Of a stretch of 64,000 nt of DNA, positions 15,537 to 23,946 are shown in pieces. The notes under the pieces are model-generated. The model made no database searches. It was given only the letters and a program-made list of their open reading frames with translations, and was not told where the DNA came from. The stretch comes from an uncultured Bacteroidales bacterium (GTDB lineage Bacteria > Bacteroidota > Bacteroidia > Bacteroidales > P3). Where the stretch lies: positions 8,238 to 72,237 of the forward strand of contig CAKZZD010000024.1 of the NCBI GenBank assembly GCA_937886715.1, given 5' to 3'. The translations under genes were made by a program, and so were the position numbers. Position 1 is the first letter of the stretch, and each line of letters begins with the position of its first letter.

Positions 15537-17594
15537 TTATTCGGCAGGGGCTTCTTCAACAACAAGTGTGTCTGCGGGCAGAGGTTCTTCGGCGGCAGGT
15601 GCCATAGTGTCGACAACCTCGGCAGCGGCGGCTTCGGCAGCGGCTTTCTTTTGCCAGGGCAGGTTTTTGGTGAAATAGAGCACACCGAACGCGATGAGCG
15701 CGAGCACCAAAAGCCAGCACAGGATGCGACGCCAGAGGGGTGCTTTCTTCTCGGCGAAGGGATCGTTGGCGACCATCTTGGGGAATTTGGCGACGGAGGT
15801 GAGTGTAGAGCCGAAAGCGGTGTTGACAAGCACCTTCGAGTTGACGGCCCATCCGTTGGCGTTGAGGATCGGACCGATGTTGCGCTTGCGGAGCTTGAGC
15901 CATGCCAGCAGCATGGAGGGTCCGCTGATGAAGAGCACGACGGCAGCCAGCAGGAGAATGATGTTGTACCACTTGGCCGCGATGAATGTGCCTACCATGG
16001 CGAGGGCGGCACCGATGGCTCCTAAGGCCAAGCCTATGGCGGCAAAGATACCGGCGAACTTGGCGATGTCGAATGGCTGGGCTTTCTTGTCGACAAGGGG
16101 TGTGCCGTCAGCAGCCTTGGCGGAGAGGTCGCTGGAGGCGGTGTCGGCTTTGGCGGTCATTTGGTCGAACTGTTTGCTTTCTTTGTCGGAGGCGCTCTTG
16201 TTGATTTTGTCGCTCACCCATTTGCCGAACTTGCGGTAGGGTCGCCAGAAGGCCTGGCGGACGCTGATGGGGTTGTCGATGATTTTGGTGATGGTGGCAT
16301 CCCAGTCGTTGCCGTCGCGGTCGTAGAAGATGCCGTTTTTGCCTTCGCTGAGATTGTCGACATCACCGCAGGTGAGGGCAGCCACGATGTCCATCTTGCC
16401 TTCCTTCACCTTCGAGGTGCAGGTGCAATAGATGAGGTACATGCCGCTGGCAGGGGCCATGGCGGCCTGCTTGCCCATGTCGGACACGCGGACGCAGAGT
16501 TCGCAGCAACGTTGGTCGATATAGAGCCGACCCGCCTGGAAGACGGCATCGGTGCCGGGTTCACGGTTGTAGAAATCTTTGAAAACGACGTAGTTCTTGA
16601 GCAGCTTGAAGAAGTCGCGGCAATAATGCAGCAACTTGTTCACGGGCTCGATGGCGGCGGCATGCTCTTCGATCTGGGCGGCAATAGCCTCGTTCATGGC
16701 AGTTTCGCCGGCGGCTTTCCACTCGGTATAGGCATCGATTTTGGAGACAACAGTCTGCCAGTCGGCCTCGTTGATGGAGTCCTTGCCGGGGAAATCGACA
16801 TCGAAAACGAGCGTCTTGAGCTTGGCGTAATCGGCCTGCCAAGCGGGGTTGATGGCAGCGCCGTCGAAAGGAAGGAGGGGTTCTGTAGAGGGACGCATCA
16901 GGGGGTAGGCGGCAATTTCTTCGACATTATCGACGAGGTTGCCGTCGCTGATGGCGGCGATTTTCTCGACCTGAACGTCGAGAGCTTCGGCAGCGGCATC
17001 ATCGAATTTCAACAGCTTGCAGCGCATGAAATAGTCGCTGACCTTGGCGCGGAGAGCGTTGACAGCAGCCTCGGCATCGTCGCTGGCGTCGCCGTATGGC
17101 GGCGTGAAAGGTTCGGGGTTCTGGGCGACGTACTCGGCTTTGCATTTTTCTTCGTAGTCGGCGATGTACTGGTCGACATCGGCCAAAGTGATCGTGTCCT
17201 TGTCGAGGCCAAGCTTATCCATGATCAGTTTGGTGGAGTCGATCACCGTTTTTCCTTCGTCGGTAGCTTCCTGCACCTCCGACATGCTCACAGAATCGTG
17301 GCCTTCCAGCAGGTAGTCCATGTTCTTCAGCACATTGCGTAGCCATTGTGAAGCCACGACCACTTCGTGGGCACGGATACGCCCGTCGTGGTCGGTATCC
17401 ATCAGGGAGAGCGTCCTCTCATCAAGTTCGAGACCCTTGACGGGGCAACTCAGCACCGTCCAAAGCTTCTGATCCAACTCGTCGAGGTGAGCAATGTCCT
17501 CGCCAGTCTCGATATTGACGCGGGTGACACCACCGACAACGCTGAATTTCCAATCGTAGCCTTGAGCCTTGCCTGCTTTTTTCGATTTAGCCAT
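15537..17594 (-). CDS. Large EF-hand-like membrane protein of unknown function
   Basis: A 685-residue protein with no signal peptide. An EF-hand loop (MDTDHDGRIRAHE, about residue 65-77) sits near the N-terminus, and a second weaker acidic loop is DRDGNDWD (about 428). The middle is long and helical. Two or three membrane segments follow (around 520-545, 550-570 and 630-650), ending in an Ala/Glu/Pro-rich tail. I recognise no characterised family. It is ten bases upstream of the EEP-family gene on the same strand. Confidence 0.75.
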   Translation of the reverse strand: MAKSKKAGKAQGYDWKFSVVGGVTRVNIETGEDIAHLDELDQKLWTVLSCPVKGLELDERTLSLMDTDHDGRIRAHEVVVASQWLRNVLKNMDYLLEGHDSVSMSEVQEATDEGKTVIDSTKLIMDKLGLDKDTITLADVDQYIADYEEKCKAEYVAQNPEPFTPPYGDASDDAEAAVNALRAKVSDYFMRCKLLKFDDAAAEALDVQVEKIAAISDGNLVDNVEEIAAYPLMRPSTEPLLPFDGAAINPAWQADYAKLKTLVFDVDFPGKDSINEADWQTVVSKIDAYTEWKAAGETAMNEAIAAQIEEHAAAIEPVNKLLHYCRDFFKLLKNYVVFKDFYNREPGTDAVFQAGRLYIDQRCCELCVRVSDMGKQAAMAPASGMYLIYCTCTSKVKEGKMDIVAALTCGDVDNLSEGKNGIFYDRDGNDWDATITKIIDNPISVRQAFWRPYRKFGKWVSDKINKSASDKESKQFDQMTAKADTASSDLSAKAADGTPLVDKKAQPFDIAKFAGIFAAIGLALGAIGAALAMVGTFIAAKWYNIILLLAAVVLFISGPSMLLAWLKLRKRNIGPILNANGWAVNSKVLVNTAFGSTLTSVAKFPKMVANDPFAEKKAPLWRRILCWLLVLALIAFGVLYFTKNLPWQKKAAAEAAAAEVVDTMAPAAEEPLPADTLVVEEAPAE

Positions 17595-17895
17595 AATCTA
17601 TAATGTATTTAGGATTAATATTATATACAACAGCATAATTGTCAGATCGTTGCAATGACGGACATCGATCGTGACATATTTGCAAATATACACATATTTT
17701 TATATTTTGTCAAATAAAAAAGCGATTTGAGCATTAATTATCAGCGCAATATGAAATCGGAGCGGTTTGCTCACAAGAGCCGAAGTCGAGACACGGATAT
17801 GAATCTATAAACCAATGTGATGGAGGCATTGGGGATCATTTTTTTTGATGGATAGCGGTTCCGATATACAATAATTTTGTATTTTTGCAGTTTAA
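17595..17895. other. Divergent intergenic region
   Basis: About 300 AT-rich bases between divergent genes. A minus-strand -7 box (TATATTTG, 17700-17693) serves the EF-hand-like gene, and a plus-strand TATTTTTG (17880-17887) serves the LysE-type gene. Nothing else recognisable. Confidence 0.6.
17880..17887 (+). promoter_or_regulatory. -7 box of LysE-type gene promoter
   Basis: TATTTTTG followed by CAG. The first ATG is only 8 bases beyond the box, so transcription would start almost at the start codon. Confidence 0.6.
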
Positions 17896-18684
17896 ATGCA
17901 CGAGGTAATGGAATTGCTAATCGGCATATTATGTGGTGCAGCGCTGTCACTGTTTTTCAGTTTCGGCCCGGCTTTCTTTTCCCTGATCCAGAACAGCATA
18001 AACTATGGGTTCCGCAAGGGTGTTGCCTTTGTGATCGGCATTGCCGCGAGCGATATGATGATTGTGTTCCTAATGCTTACGATACTGAAAAACATGGACA
18101 TGTCGGCCACATTGCACAATGTGTACGTGGCCACCATTGGAGCCATTGCCATTGCCGGATTTGGCATCTACACCTTTCGCAGGAAAGCCCTGACGGCCAA
18201 TGTCGAGGGAAGCGGACAAAAGAGATTCCAGGCAGAAGAGAATGTGCGCGGACGGCAGATGATGCTGCATGGATTCTTGCTGAACAGCATCAACCCGACA
18301 ATCTGGATATGGTGGGTGACAATCATCACGTTCCTGTCGGCAGAGATGGACCTTTCGAGCACAGAAAGATATACTTTTTTTGCCGGCCTCTTGCTGGCCA
18401 ACATGAGCGTGGACATCTTGAAATGCCGCCTCTCGGCGATGATGCAGAGTTGGTTCACGGCAAAGGTGCTCAATGTGTTCAACAAAGTGACGGGAACGAT
18501 ACTGATAGGTATTGCCATCTATATTTTCGTCTCGATGATCCTGTATCAGACCAACGACGACATTCGCCAAAAACAGCAGGAGAGCGAGACGCAAGGCACC
18601 CGCATCATTCAAACCCTACATGACCACATGAACAGGGATTCGTCCAGCACCAAAAGAGCTGACGACACACTTTATCTGGAGTAG
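17896..18684 (+). CDS. LysE/RhtB-type exporter
   Basis: Up to 262 residues with about six membrane helices: an N-terminal LIGILCGAALSLFFSFGPAFFSLIQNSINYGFRKG signature, then paired helices and a C-terminal hydrophilic tail. The position of the conserved small-residue and proline motif and the G-F-R-K-G loop match LysE-family amino-acid or metabolite exporters. The ATG at 17908 (MELLIGIL) is a good alternative, giving a 15-base leader after the expected transcription start. The C-terminal tail of about 40 polar residues is longer than usual. The 3' end overlaps the convergent LRR gene by 13 bases. Confidence 0.78.
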   Translation: MHEVMELLIGILCGAALSLFFSFGPAFFSLIQNSINYGFRKGVAFVIGIAASDMMIVFLMLTILKNMDMSATLHNVYVATIGAIAIAGFGIYTFRRKALTANVEGSGQKRFQAEENVRGRQMMLHGFLLNSINPTIWIWWVTIITFLSAEMDLSSTERYTFFAGLLLANMSVDILKCRLSAMMQSWFTAKVLNVFNKVTGTILIGIAIYIFVSMILYQTNDDIRQKQQESETQGTRIIQTLHDHMNRDSSSTKRADDTLYLE

Positions 18685-19730
18685 AATATCCGCTTGGGTT
18701 TCAGTCCAGGCGACGCAACCACATAGACGCCTGTGGCATTCAACTCCACGGGTTGCACTTCGGTGGCACAGTTGATTGTGGCGCAAGGACGTCCGACGAT
18801 ATCATAGACACCGATGCTCTTGCCAGCAAGACCGCTGACCACTATGCCACCCGGCTGCAGCGATACATTCCATCTGTCGACAATCACATCATCCACTGCC
18901 ACAGGAGGCTCAGGCCCGGGACCCGGGCCTGGGCCAGGACCTGGATCAGTAGAGTCACAAGGTGCCTCAACCATATCGAAGGCGTTCCATTCGGAGGCGC
19001 TGTATTGGCTCAACATGTTGCACGGGACCTGTACGGTAAGTCCATAGACATGCTCCATGGCATCGGCAGCCAGTGTGGGAGGCACCGTGGCATGAAGACG
19101 CACGGTGTCGAGGTTTTCAGAGTCGGAAAAAGCCAATCCACCCACAAAGCGGAGAGTCGACGGCAAATCGACAACCAACATATTGATTCGGTAGTAGAAA
19201 GCCGTTCCTCCAATGCCAAGAACCCCCTCGGGGACAATCACTTCTGGGCCCACATTGGCACGGGTTTCGACCAGATAGTTGTCAATCACAAGCAGACCTT
19301 CACTCCAATTACTGCTGTCGGCCCAATATGCCGTGCCATAGAAAGCCTGCGCATTTATCCGCGTCAACGTCGAGGGCAACTCGATGGTATCGAGAGCGGT
19401 GCAGTTACGGAAAGCCAACTGGCCGATAGTGGTAAGTCCTTCGGGCAATGTGATGCGCGTCAGTCCGCTATTATTGTTGAAAGCGCGCAGCTTGATTTCG
19501 GTCACCTGATAGGTCTGTTCTCCATCCGACACGGTTGCGGGAATCTGTAGCCACCCGAGCGGCTCGGAGGGATTGTCCCAATGAGCACCGGCCACAGACA
19601 CGGTGGTGGCCGACAGAACCGAATATTCGACCGTCTGGCCCGTAGGGGCGACAGCGGTGAAAGCAAATGTCCTCGCCACGGTGGTGGCGAGGAGCACTGC
19701 TATAATGATCGTTTTTTTCATCATCATCAA
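18672..19730 (-). CDS. Secreted BspA-like leucine-rich repeat protein with sorting domain
   Basis: A 352-residue protein: signal peptide (MMMMKKTIIIAVLLATTVARTFA), LRR_5/BspA-type repeats (ITLPEGLTTIGQLAFRNCTALDTIELPSTL and similar, about 90-235), a run of Gly-Pro dipeptides (about 264-275) as linker, and a C-terminal beta domain ending GVYVVASPGLKPKRIFYSR. That end resembles type A sorting signals of the type IX secretion system. It is probably a surface adhesin-like protein. Confidence 0.82.
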   Translation of the reverse strand: MMMMKKTIIIAVLLATTVARTFAFTAVAPTGQTVEYSVLSATTVSVAGAHWDNPSEPLGWLQIPATVSDGEQTYQVTEIKLRAFNNNSGLTRITLPEGLTTIGQLAFRNCTALDTIELPSTLTRINAQAFYGTAYWADSSNWSEGLLVIDNYLVETRANVGPEVIVPEGVLGIGGTAFYYRINMLVVDLPSTLRFVGGLAFSDSENLDTVRLHATVPPTLAADAMEHVYGLTVQVPCNMLSQYSASEWNAFDMVEAPCDSTDPGPGPGPGPGPEPPVAVDDVIVDRWNVSLQPGGIVVSGLAGKSIGVYDIVGRPCATINCATEVQPVELNATGVYVVASPGLKPKRIFYSR

Positions 19731-19763
19731 TAATAAAGGTGGAAAGCCTAAAGATGGGGGCGG

Positions 19764-21920
19764 TCACGCTTCGCGCGCTGCAAGAAGCAGTTCCATCATC
19801 TTGATAGCCGACTGGCTGACAGGCGTTCCCGGGCCGAAAATGGCAGCCACTCCGGCATTGAAGAGGAACTCATAATCCTGCGGAGGAATAACGCCACCCG
19901 CCACAACCATGATATCCTCGCGGCCAAGCTTTTTGAGTTCCTCAATCACTTGAGGAAGAAGCGTCTTGTGTCCGGCAGCCAACGAACTGGCACCAAAGAT
20001 ATGCACATCGTTCTCCACAGCCTGCTTGGCAGCCTCGGCCGGGGTCTGGAACAGCGGGCCCATATCGACATCGAAGCCCATGTCGGCATAGCCTGTGGCC
20101 ACCACCTTGGCGCCACGGTCATGTCCGTCCTGACCCATCTTGGCCACCATGATACGGGGACGGCGGCCTTCGAGTTTGGCAAATTTGTCGGTGAGTTCCT
20201 GCGCTTTCTTGAAATCGGCGCTCTCTTTGGTTTGACTGCTGTACACGTTGCTGATAAGATTGATTTTAGCCTTGTAGCGGCCATAGACTTTTTCAAGGGC
20301 ATAGCTGATTTCGCCCAGCGAAGCGCGCTTGCGGGCGGCATCGATACTCAGGTCGAGCAGGTTGCCTTTGCCTGTGCGGGCGCATTCGGTGAGGGCATTC
20401 AGAGCGGCCTCGACGGCACTGTTGTCACGCTCGGCACGCAACTTTTTCAGACGCTCGATCTGGGCATTGCGGACGGCCGTGTTGTCGATCTCCAGTGTCT
20501 CGATGGGGTCCTCATGGTCGAGGCGGTACTTATTGATACCGACGATGGTGTCGACATTCGAATCGATGCGGCTCTGCTTGCGGGCCGAAGCCTCTTCGAT
20601 ACGCATCTTGGGCACTCCGCTCTCGATGGCCTTGGCCATACCACCCAGTTTTTCCACTTCCTGGATGTGGGCCCAGGCACGGTGGGCGATCTCATGGGTG
20701 AGAGTCTCTACATAATAGCTGCCGGCCCAGGGATCGACAACGCGGCAGATATTGGTCTCCTCCTGGAGGTAGATCTGCGTGTTACGGGCGATACGGGCGC
20801 TGAAATCGGTAGGCAGGGCAATGGCCTCGTCGAGGGCATTGGTGTGAAGGCTCTGAGTGTGTCCCAAAGCAGCGCCCATAGCCTCGATACACGTGCGGGC
20901 CACATTGTTGAAAGGATCCTGCTCGGTGAGGCTCCAACCCGAAGTCTGCGTGTGGGTACGCAGTGCCAGCGACTTGGGGTTCTTGGGATCGAACTGCTTG
21001 ACGATCTTGGCCCACAGCATACGGGCGGCGCGCATCTTGGCGATCTCCATGAAGTGGTTCATGCCCGAACCCCAGAAGAAGCTCAGACGCGGTGCAAAAT
21101 CGTCCACGCTCATACCCGCCTTGACACCGGCACGCAGGTACTCCAATCCGTCGGCCAGCGTGTAGGCCAGCTCAATGTCGGCCGAAGCTCCGGCTTCCTG
21201 CATGTGGTAGCCCGAAATACTGATGCTGTTGAACTTGGGCATGTGCTTCGAGGTGTACTCGAAGATGTCGGCGATGATTTTCATCGACGGCAGCGGGGGA
21301 TAGATATAAGTGTTGCGCACCATGAACTCCTTCAGGATGTCGTTCTGGATGGTGCCCTGCAGCTGCTCCTGCGGCACGCCCTGCTCTTCAGCGGCGATGA
21401 TATAGAAAGCCAGAATGGGCAGCACGGCACCATTCATGGTCATCGAAACCGACATCTTTCCAAGGTCGATCTGGTCGAACAGTATCTTCATGTCGAGGAT
21501 GCTGTCGATAGCCACACCCGCCTTTCCGACGTCACCCACCACGCGTTCGTGGTCGGAGTCGTAGCCACGATGCGTGGCCAGGTCGAAAGCGCAGCTCAAA
21601 CCCTTCTGTCCGGCGGCAATGTTGCGACGGTAGAAAGCGTTGCTCTCTTCTGCCGTGGAGAAACCGGCATACTGGCGAATGGTCCACGGACGCATCACAT
21701 ACATGGTCGAATACGGTCCACGGAGGAAGGGGGCAATGCCGGCAGCATAGTTCAGGTGCTCCATGCCCTCGAGGTCTTTCATGCCATAAACGGGCTTCAC
21801 GTCGATCTGCTCGGGCGTGGTCCAATTCTTTTCAATATGATTCTGTTTTTCCCAATCGGTGAAAGATTGATGCTTTCCATCGTCCTTCCGGATGTCGATT
21901 TTTGAAAAGTCTGGTCTCAT
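19764..21920 (-). CDS. mutB: Methylmalonyl-CoA mutase, large subunit
   Basis: About 718 residues from the ATG at 21920. The N-terminal TIM-barrel half carries the substrate-binding RPWTIRQYAGFSTAEESNAFYR and the TQTSGWSL block. The C-terminal half is a B12-binding domain with GQDGHDRGAKV, containing the DxHxxG motif whose His is the lower cobalt ligand, and a later GGVIPP. It interconverts succinyl-CoA and (R)-methylmalonyl-CoA for propionate formation. The small subunit mutA, usually adjacent, is not here. The chaperone gene meaB is 31 kb away. Confidence 0.97.
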   Translation of the reverse strand: MRPDFSKIDIRKDDGKHQSFTDWEKQNHIEKNWTTPEQIDVKPVYGMKDLEGMEHLNYAAGIAPFLRGPYSTMYVMRPWTIRQYAGFSTAEESNAFYRRNIAAGQKGLSCAFDLATHRGYDSDHERVVGDVGKAGVAIDSILDMKILFDQIDLGKMSVSMTMNGAVLPILAFYIIAAEEQGVPQEQLQGTIQNDILKEFMVRNTYIYPPLPSMKIIADIFEYTSKHMPKFNSISISGYHMQEAGASADIELAYTLADGLEYLRAGVKAGMSVDDFAPRLSFFWGSGMNHFMEIAKMRAARMLWAKIVKQFDPKNPKSLALRTHTQTSGWSLTEQDPFNNVARTCIEAMGAALGHTQSLHTNALDEAIALPTDFSARIARNTQIYLQEETNICRVVDPWAGSYYVETLTHEIAHRAWAHIQEVEKLGGMAKAIESGVPKMRIEEASARKQSRIDSNVDTIVGINKYRLDHEDPIETLEIDNTAVRNAQIERLKKLRAERDNSAVEAALNALTECARTGKGNLLDLSIDAARKRASLGEISYALEKVYGRYKAKINLISNVYSSQTKESADFKKAQELTDKFAKLEGRRPRIMVAKMGQDGHDRGAKVVATGYADMGFDVDMGPLFQTPAEAAKQAVENDVHIFGASSLAAGHKTLLPQVIEELKKLGREDIMVVAGGVIPPQDYEFLFNAGVAAIFGPGTPVSQSAIKMMELLLAAREA

Positions 21921-21962
21921 TATCAATACTTTATATTATAATCATTCATTAACTTCAAATTG

Positions 21963-21970
21963 CAAATATA
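21963..21970 (-). promoter_or_regulatory. -7 box of mutB promoter
   Basis: TATATTTG followed by CA on the minus strand, 42 bases before the mutB start. The -33 element is not clear. No cobalamin riboswitch is visible in the leader. Confidence 0.55.
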
Positions 21971-22165
21971 ATAAAATTATCTAACACCGCCAACTTTTTT
22001 CCTCTTGCATCGCCTCATTGGACTCTAAATCATGGATGCCCAACGCTCAACACGGTCCCTCGCCGAGTGCAGCCACATGTCGTGGAAAACGCTTTCTGGA
22101 CGTCGGAAAATGACATGCTGCGCTAGCCCCAAAATGGCAAAATATCACATCCACAGAAAAATAAA

Positions 22166-22197
22166 TTTGCAGGATCCAATGATTGTTCGTATCTTTG
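22166..22197 (+). promoter_or_regulatory. Promoter of the phosphatase operon, probably leaderless
   Basis: TTTG (22166-22169), 20-base spacer, TATCTTTG (22190-22197). The ATG of the phosphatase gene begins 5 bases after the box, about where transcription should start. Confidence 0.75.
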
Positions 22198-22201
22198 CAC
22201 C

Positions 22202-22696
22202 ATGAAAAAAATATTATTTGTATGTCACGGCAACATCTGCCGCAGCCCGATGGCCGAGTTTATTATGAAGAGAATTGCCCGTCGTGCAGGCAAGGAAGAA
22301 GAATATGAGATAGCCTCGTCGGCCACCAGCAGCGAGGAACTGGGCAACCCCGTCTACCCCATGGCGCGACAGGCGCTTGCCGAGCACGGCATCGGGTGTC
22401 CCGGCAAAGTGGCAGTGCTCACCATACCGGGCGACTATGCCTACTACGACATGATTATCGGTATGGACAGCGAGAACATGGCCGAAATGCATCGTCTCTT
22501 CGGTGGCGACCCCGACGGAAAACTATCCCTGCTGCTCGACCACACTCCCGAATCGGACACCAAACACCACAACCGCGACATCGCCGACCCGTGGTACACT
22601 CGCAACTTCCGCGTGGCATGGGACGACATCTTCGCCGGATGCTCGGCACTGTTCGAAAAACTTGAATCTCAGGCAGAGCCCACCCCTGCTGAATGA
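22202..22696 (+). CDS. Low-molecular-weight protein-tyrosine phosphatase
   Basis: A 164-residue protein with the CX5R active site at the N-terminus (VCHGNICRSPMAE, Cys8 and Arg14) and the general-acid DPWY loop (Asp129). These are the defining LMW-PTP residues. Bacterial members dephosphorylate tyrosine kinases or other regulators of envelope polymer export. No kinase is nearby. The stop overlaps the start of the next gene (ATGA), so the two are coupled. Confidence 0.93.
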   Translation: MKKILFVCHGNICRSPMAEFIMKRIARRAGKEEEYEIASSATSSEELGNPVYPMARQALAEHGIGCPGKVAVLTIPGDYAYYDMIIGMDSENMAEMHRLFGGDPDGKLSLLLDHTPESDTKHHNRDIADPWYTRNFRVAWDDIFAGCSALFEKLESQAEPTPAE

Positions 22697-23502
22697 ACGA
22701 CGACCCCATCTCTTTTGAACAAGTCGAGGCTCTCGGCATCTCGAGGCAAGCCTACGACGAAGTGCTCGACATCGTCGGCCACATTCCCTCCATCGACCAA
22801 CTGTCGACTCTGCTTGCCATGTGGCAGGCCAGCGGCACCGACAAAAGCCTCTACGGATGGCTGCGCGGACAGCAACATGCCGTGGAACGCGACGAATACC
22901 TCTACTCCAGCCAAGCTCCGGGCGTGCCCGAACCCCGCATCAAGGAATGCCTCGACATTGCCAGACAGATTTGCCGCGACATCGCCGTCCTCCCCCACCC
23001 CGACCCCATGCCCACGGGCACGCTGCTCTACATGGTGGGCAACATCAGCGGCGAGCTGGCCGGCAGCGAATATGCCAGAAAATGCCTGCACCTGGTGGAC
23101 AGCGCCATGGCCACCGGTGGACATGATGAAGACTGTGCCTATATCGAAATGATTCTGCAGGCGCTGCACAGCAGCATGATGGTGAAGCAGCACGTGGCAG
23201 TAGCCGCCGGCGGGATATTCATGGCATCCCTTGCCTCCACAGCACCACACGGCTTCGACATACTGGTGCCGCGCGAAGTGCGCCTCGACGCCTTCCTGTT
23301 CGGCGAAGAGGCCGGCCGCTATATCGCTGCCATCGACGAGGCTAGCGACGACGCCTTCCTGCTCAAACTGGGTGAGGCCCGTCTCAACTGCTGTTTTTTG
23401 GGTCGCGTCACCAAAGGACGCATCGTGGTCGACGGCTACGACTTCGGTCCTACTCGCCGCTTTCTTCCTCCACAGGAGCAGGTGCCTTGGCCTTCAGCTT
23501 GA
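22693..23502 (+). CDS. Orphan AIRS/PurL C-terminal-like protein
   Basis: A 269-residue protein. The last ~70 residues (LFGEEAGRYIAAID...FLLKLGEARLNCCFLGRVTKGRIVVDGYDFG) resemble the C-terminal domain of the PurM/PurL superfamily, with its LFGE-x2-GR and LGxVT signatures. The ATP-binding N-terminal half of PurM/PurL is not recognisable; instead there is a mostly helical region. A catalytic role in purine synthesis is therefore doubtful. Translation is coupled to the phosphatase gene by a 4-base overlap. The 3' end overlaps the convergent lipoprotein gene by 53 bases. Confidence 0.65.
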   Translation: MNDDPISFEQVEALGISRQAYDEVLDIVGHIPSIDQLSTLLAMWQASGTDKSLYGWLRGQQHAVERDEYLYSSQAPGVPEPRIKECLDIARQICRDIAVLPHPDPMPTGTLLYMVGNISGELAGSEYARKCLHLVDSAMATGGHDEDCAYIEMILQALHSSMMVKQHVAVAAGGIFMASLASTAPHGFDILVPREVRLDAFLFGEEAGRYIAAIDEASDDAFLLKLGEARLNCCFLGRVTKGRIVVDGYDFGPTRRFLPPQEQVPWPSA

Positions 23503-23920
23503 ACACATAGCGCCGCGAATTCTGGTCCACGGCGTAAAGCTCGTTGCCATGACGGGTGCAGGTCACTGTCAGCGTGTTCTCGTCGGCATCATGTATGGTG
23601 CCGTTGCCGGTGTCGCCGTTCATCGTGACATGCCCCCACACTTTCCCCTGTGCGCCATACGTTTCGACATACATTGTCTCGGGCTCCGCCTTGACCGGGG
23701 CTGGACGCACCACACGCGGACGCTGCGGCGCCGGGCGCGACGTGACGGGCCTCGGCTGGAACTCGGTGCGCTCCTCGGCAGGAGCCGGCTCGGAATCGTC
23801 GGCGATATAGGTCAAAGTGTCTGGCACGACCTCATCGCCCGCACGGGTTTCCTGACGATTGTTGCAAGCCGTCAGCAGCAATGCCGTGGCAGCCGCCAGC
23901 ATGAAATAATAACGTCTCAT
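23450..23920 (-). CDS. Small proline-rich lipoprotein
   Basis: 156 residues with lipobox LLLTAC (Cys19), a Pro/Arg/Glu-rich low-complexity stretch (about 45-80), then a compact beta-rich domain (VWGHVTMNGDTGNGTIHDADENTLTVTCTRHGNELYAVD). No named family recognised. It lies 26 bases downstream of the endonuclease gene on the same strand. Confidence 0.68.
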   Translation of the reverse strand: MRRYYFMLAAATALLLTACNNRQETRAGDEVVPDTLTYIADDSEPAPAEERTEFQPRPVTSRPAPQRPRVVRPAPVKAEPETMYVETYGAQGKVWGHVTMNGDTGNGTIHDADENTLTVTCTRHGNELYAVDQNSRRYVFKLKAKAPAPVEEESGE

Positions 23921-23946
23921 ATAATTATATAGTTACAGTTTGTGAA

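Noticed and set aside
19950..21905. Long plus-strand open frame of about 650 codons
   Set aside because: It is fully antisense to mutB, has no recognisable domains and reflects GC-rich codon structure. The same applies to long antisense frames over cstA (32101-33912), the HerA-like gene (33909-35207), the TonB receptor (43933-45360), rnfC (57949-59373) and the T9SS cargo gene (38260-39477).
21927..22165. Cobalamin riboswitch ahead of mutB
   Set aside because: No B12-box consensus or multi-stem fold was found in the leader; only a -7 box is visible.
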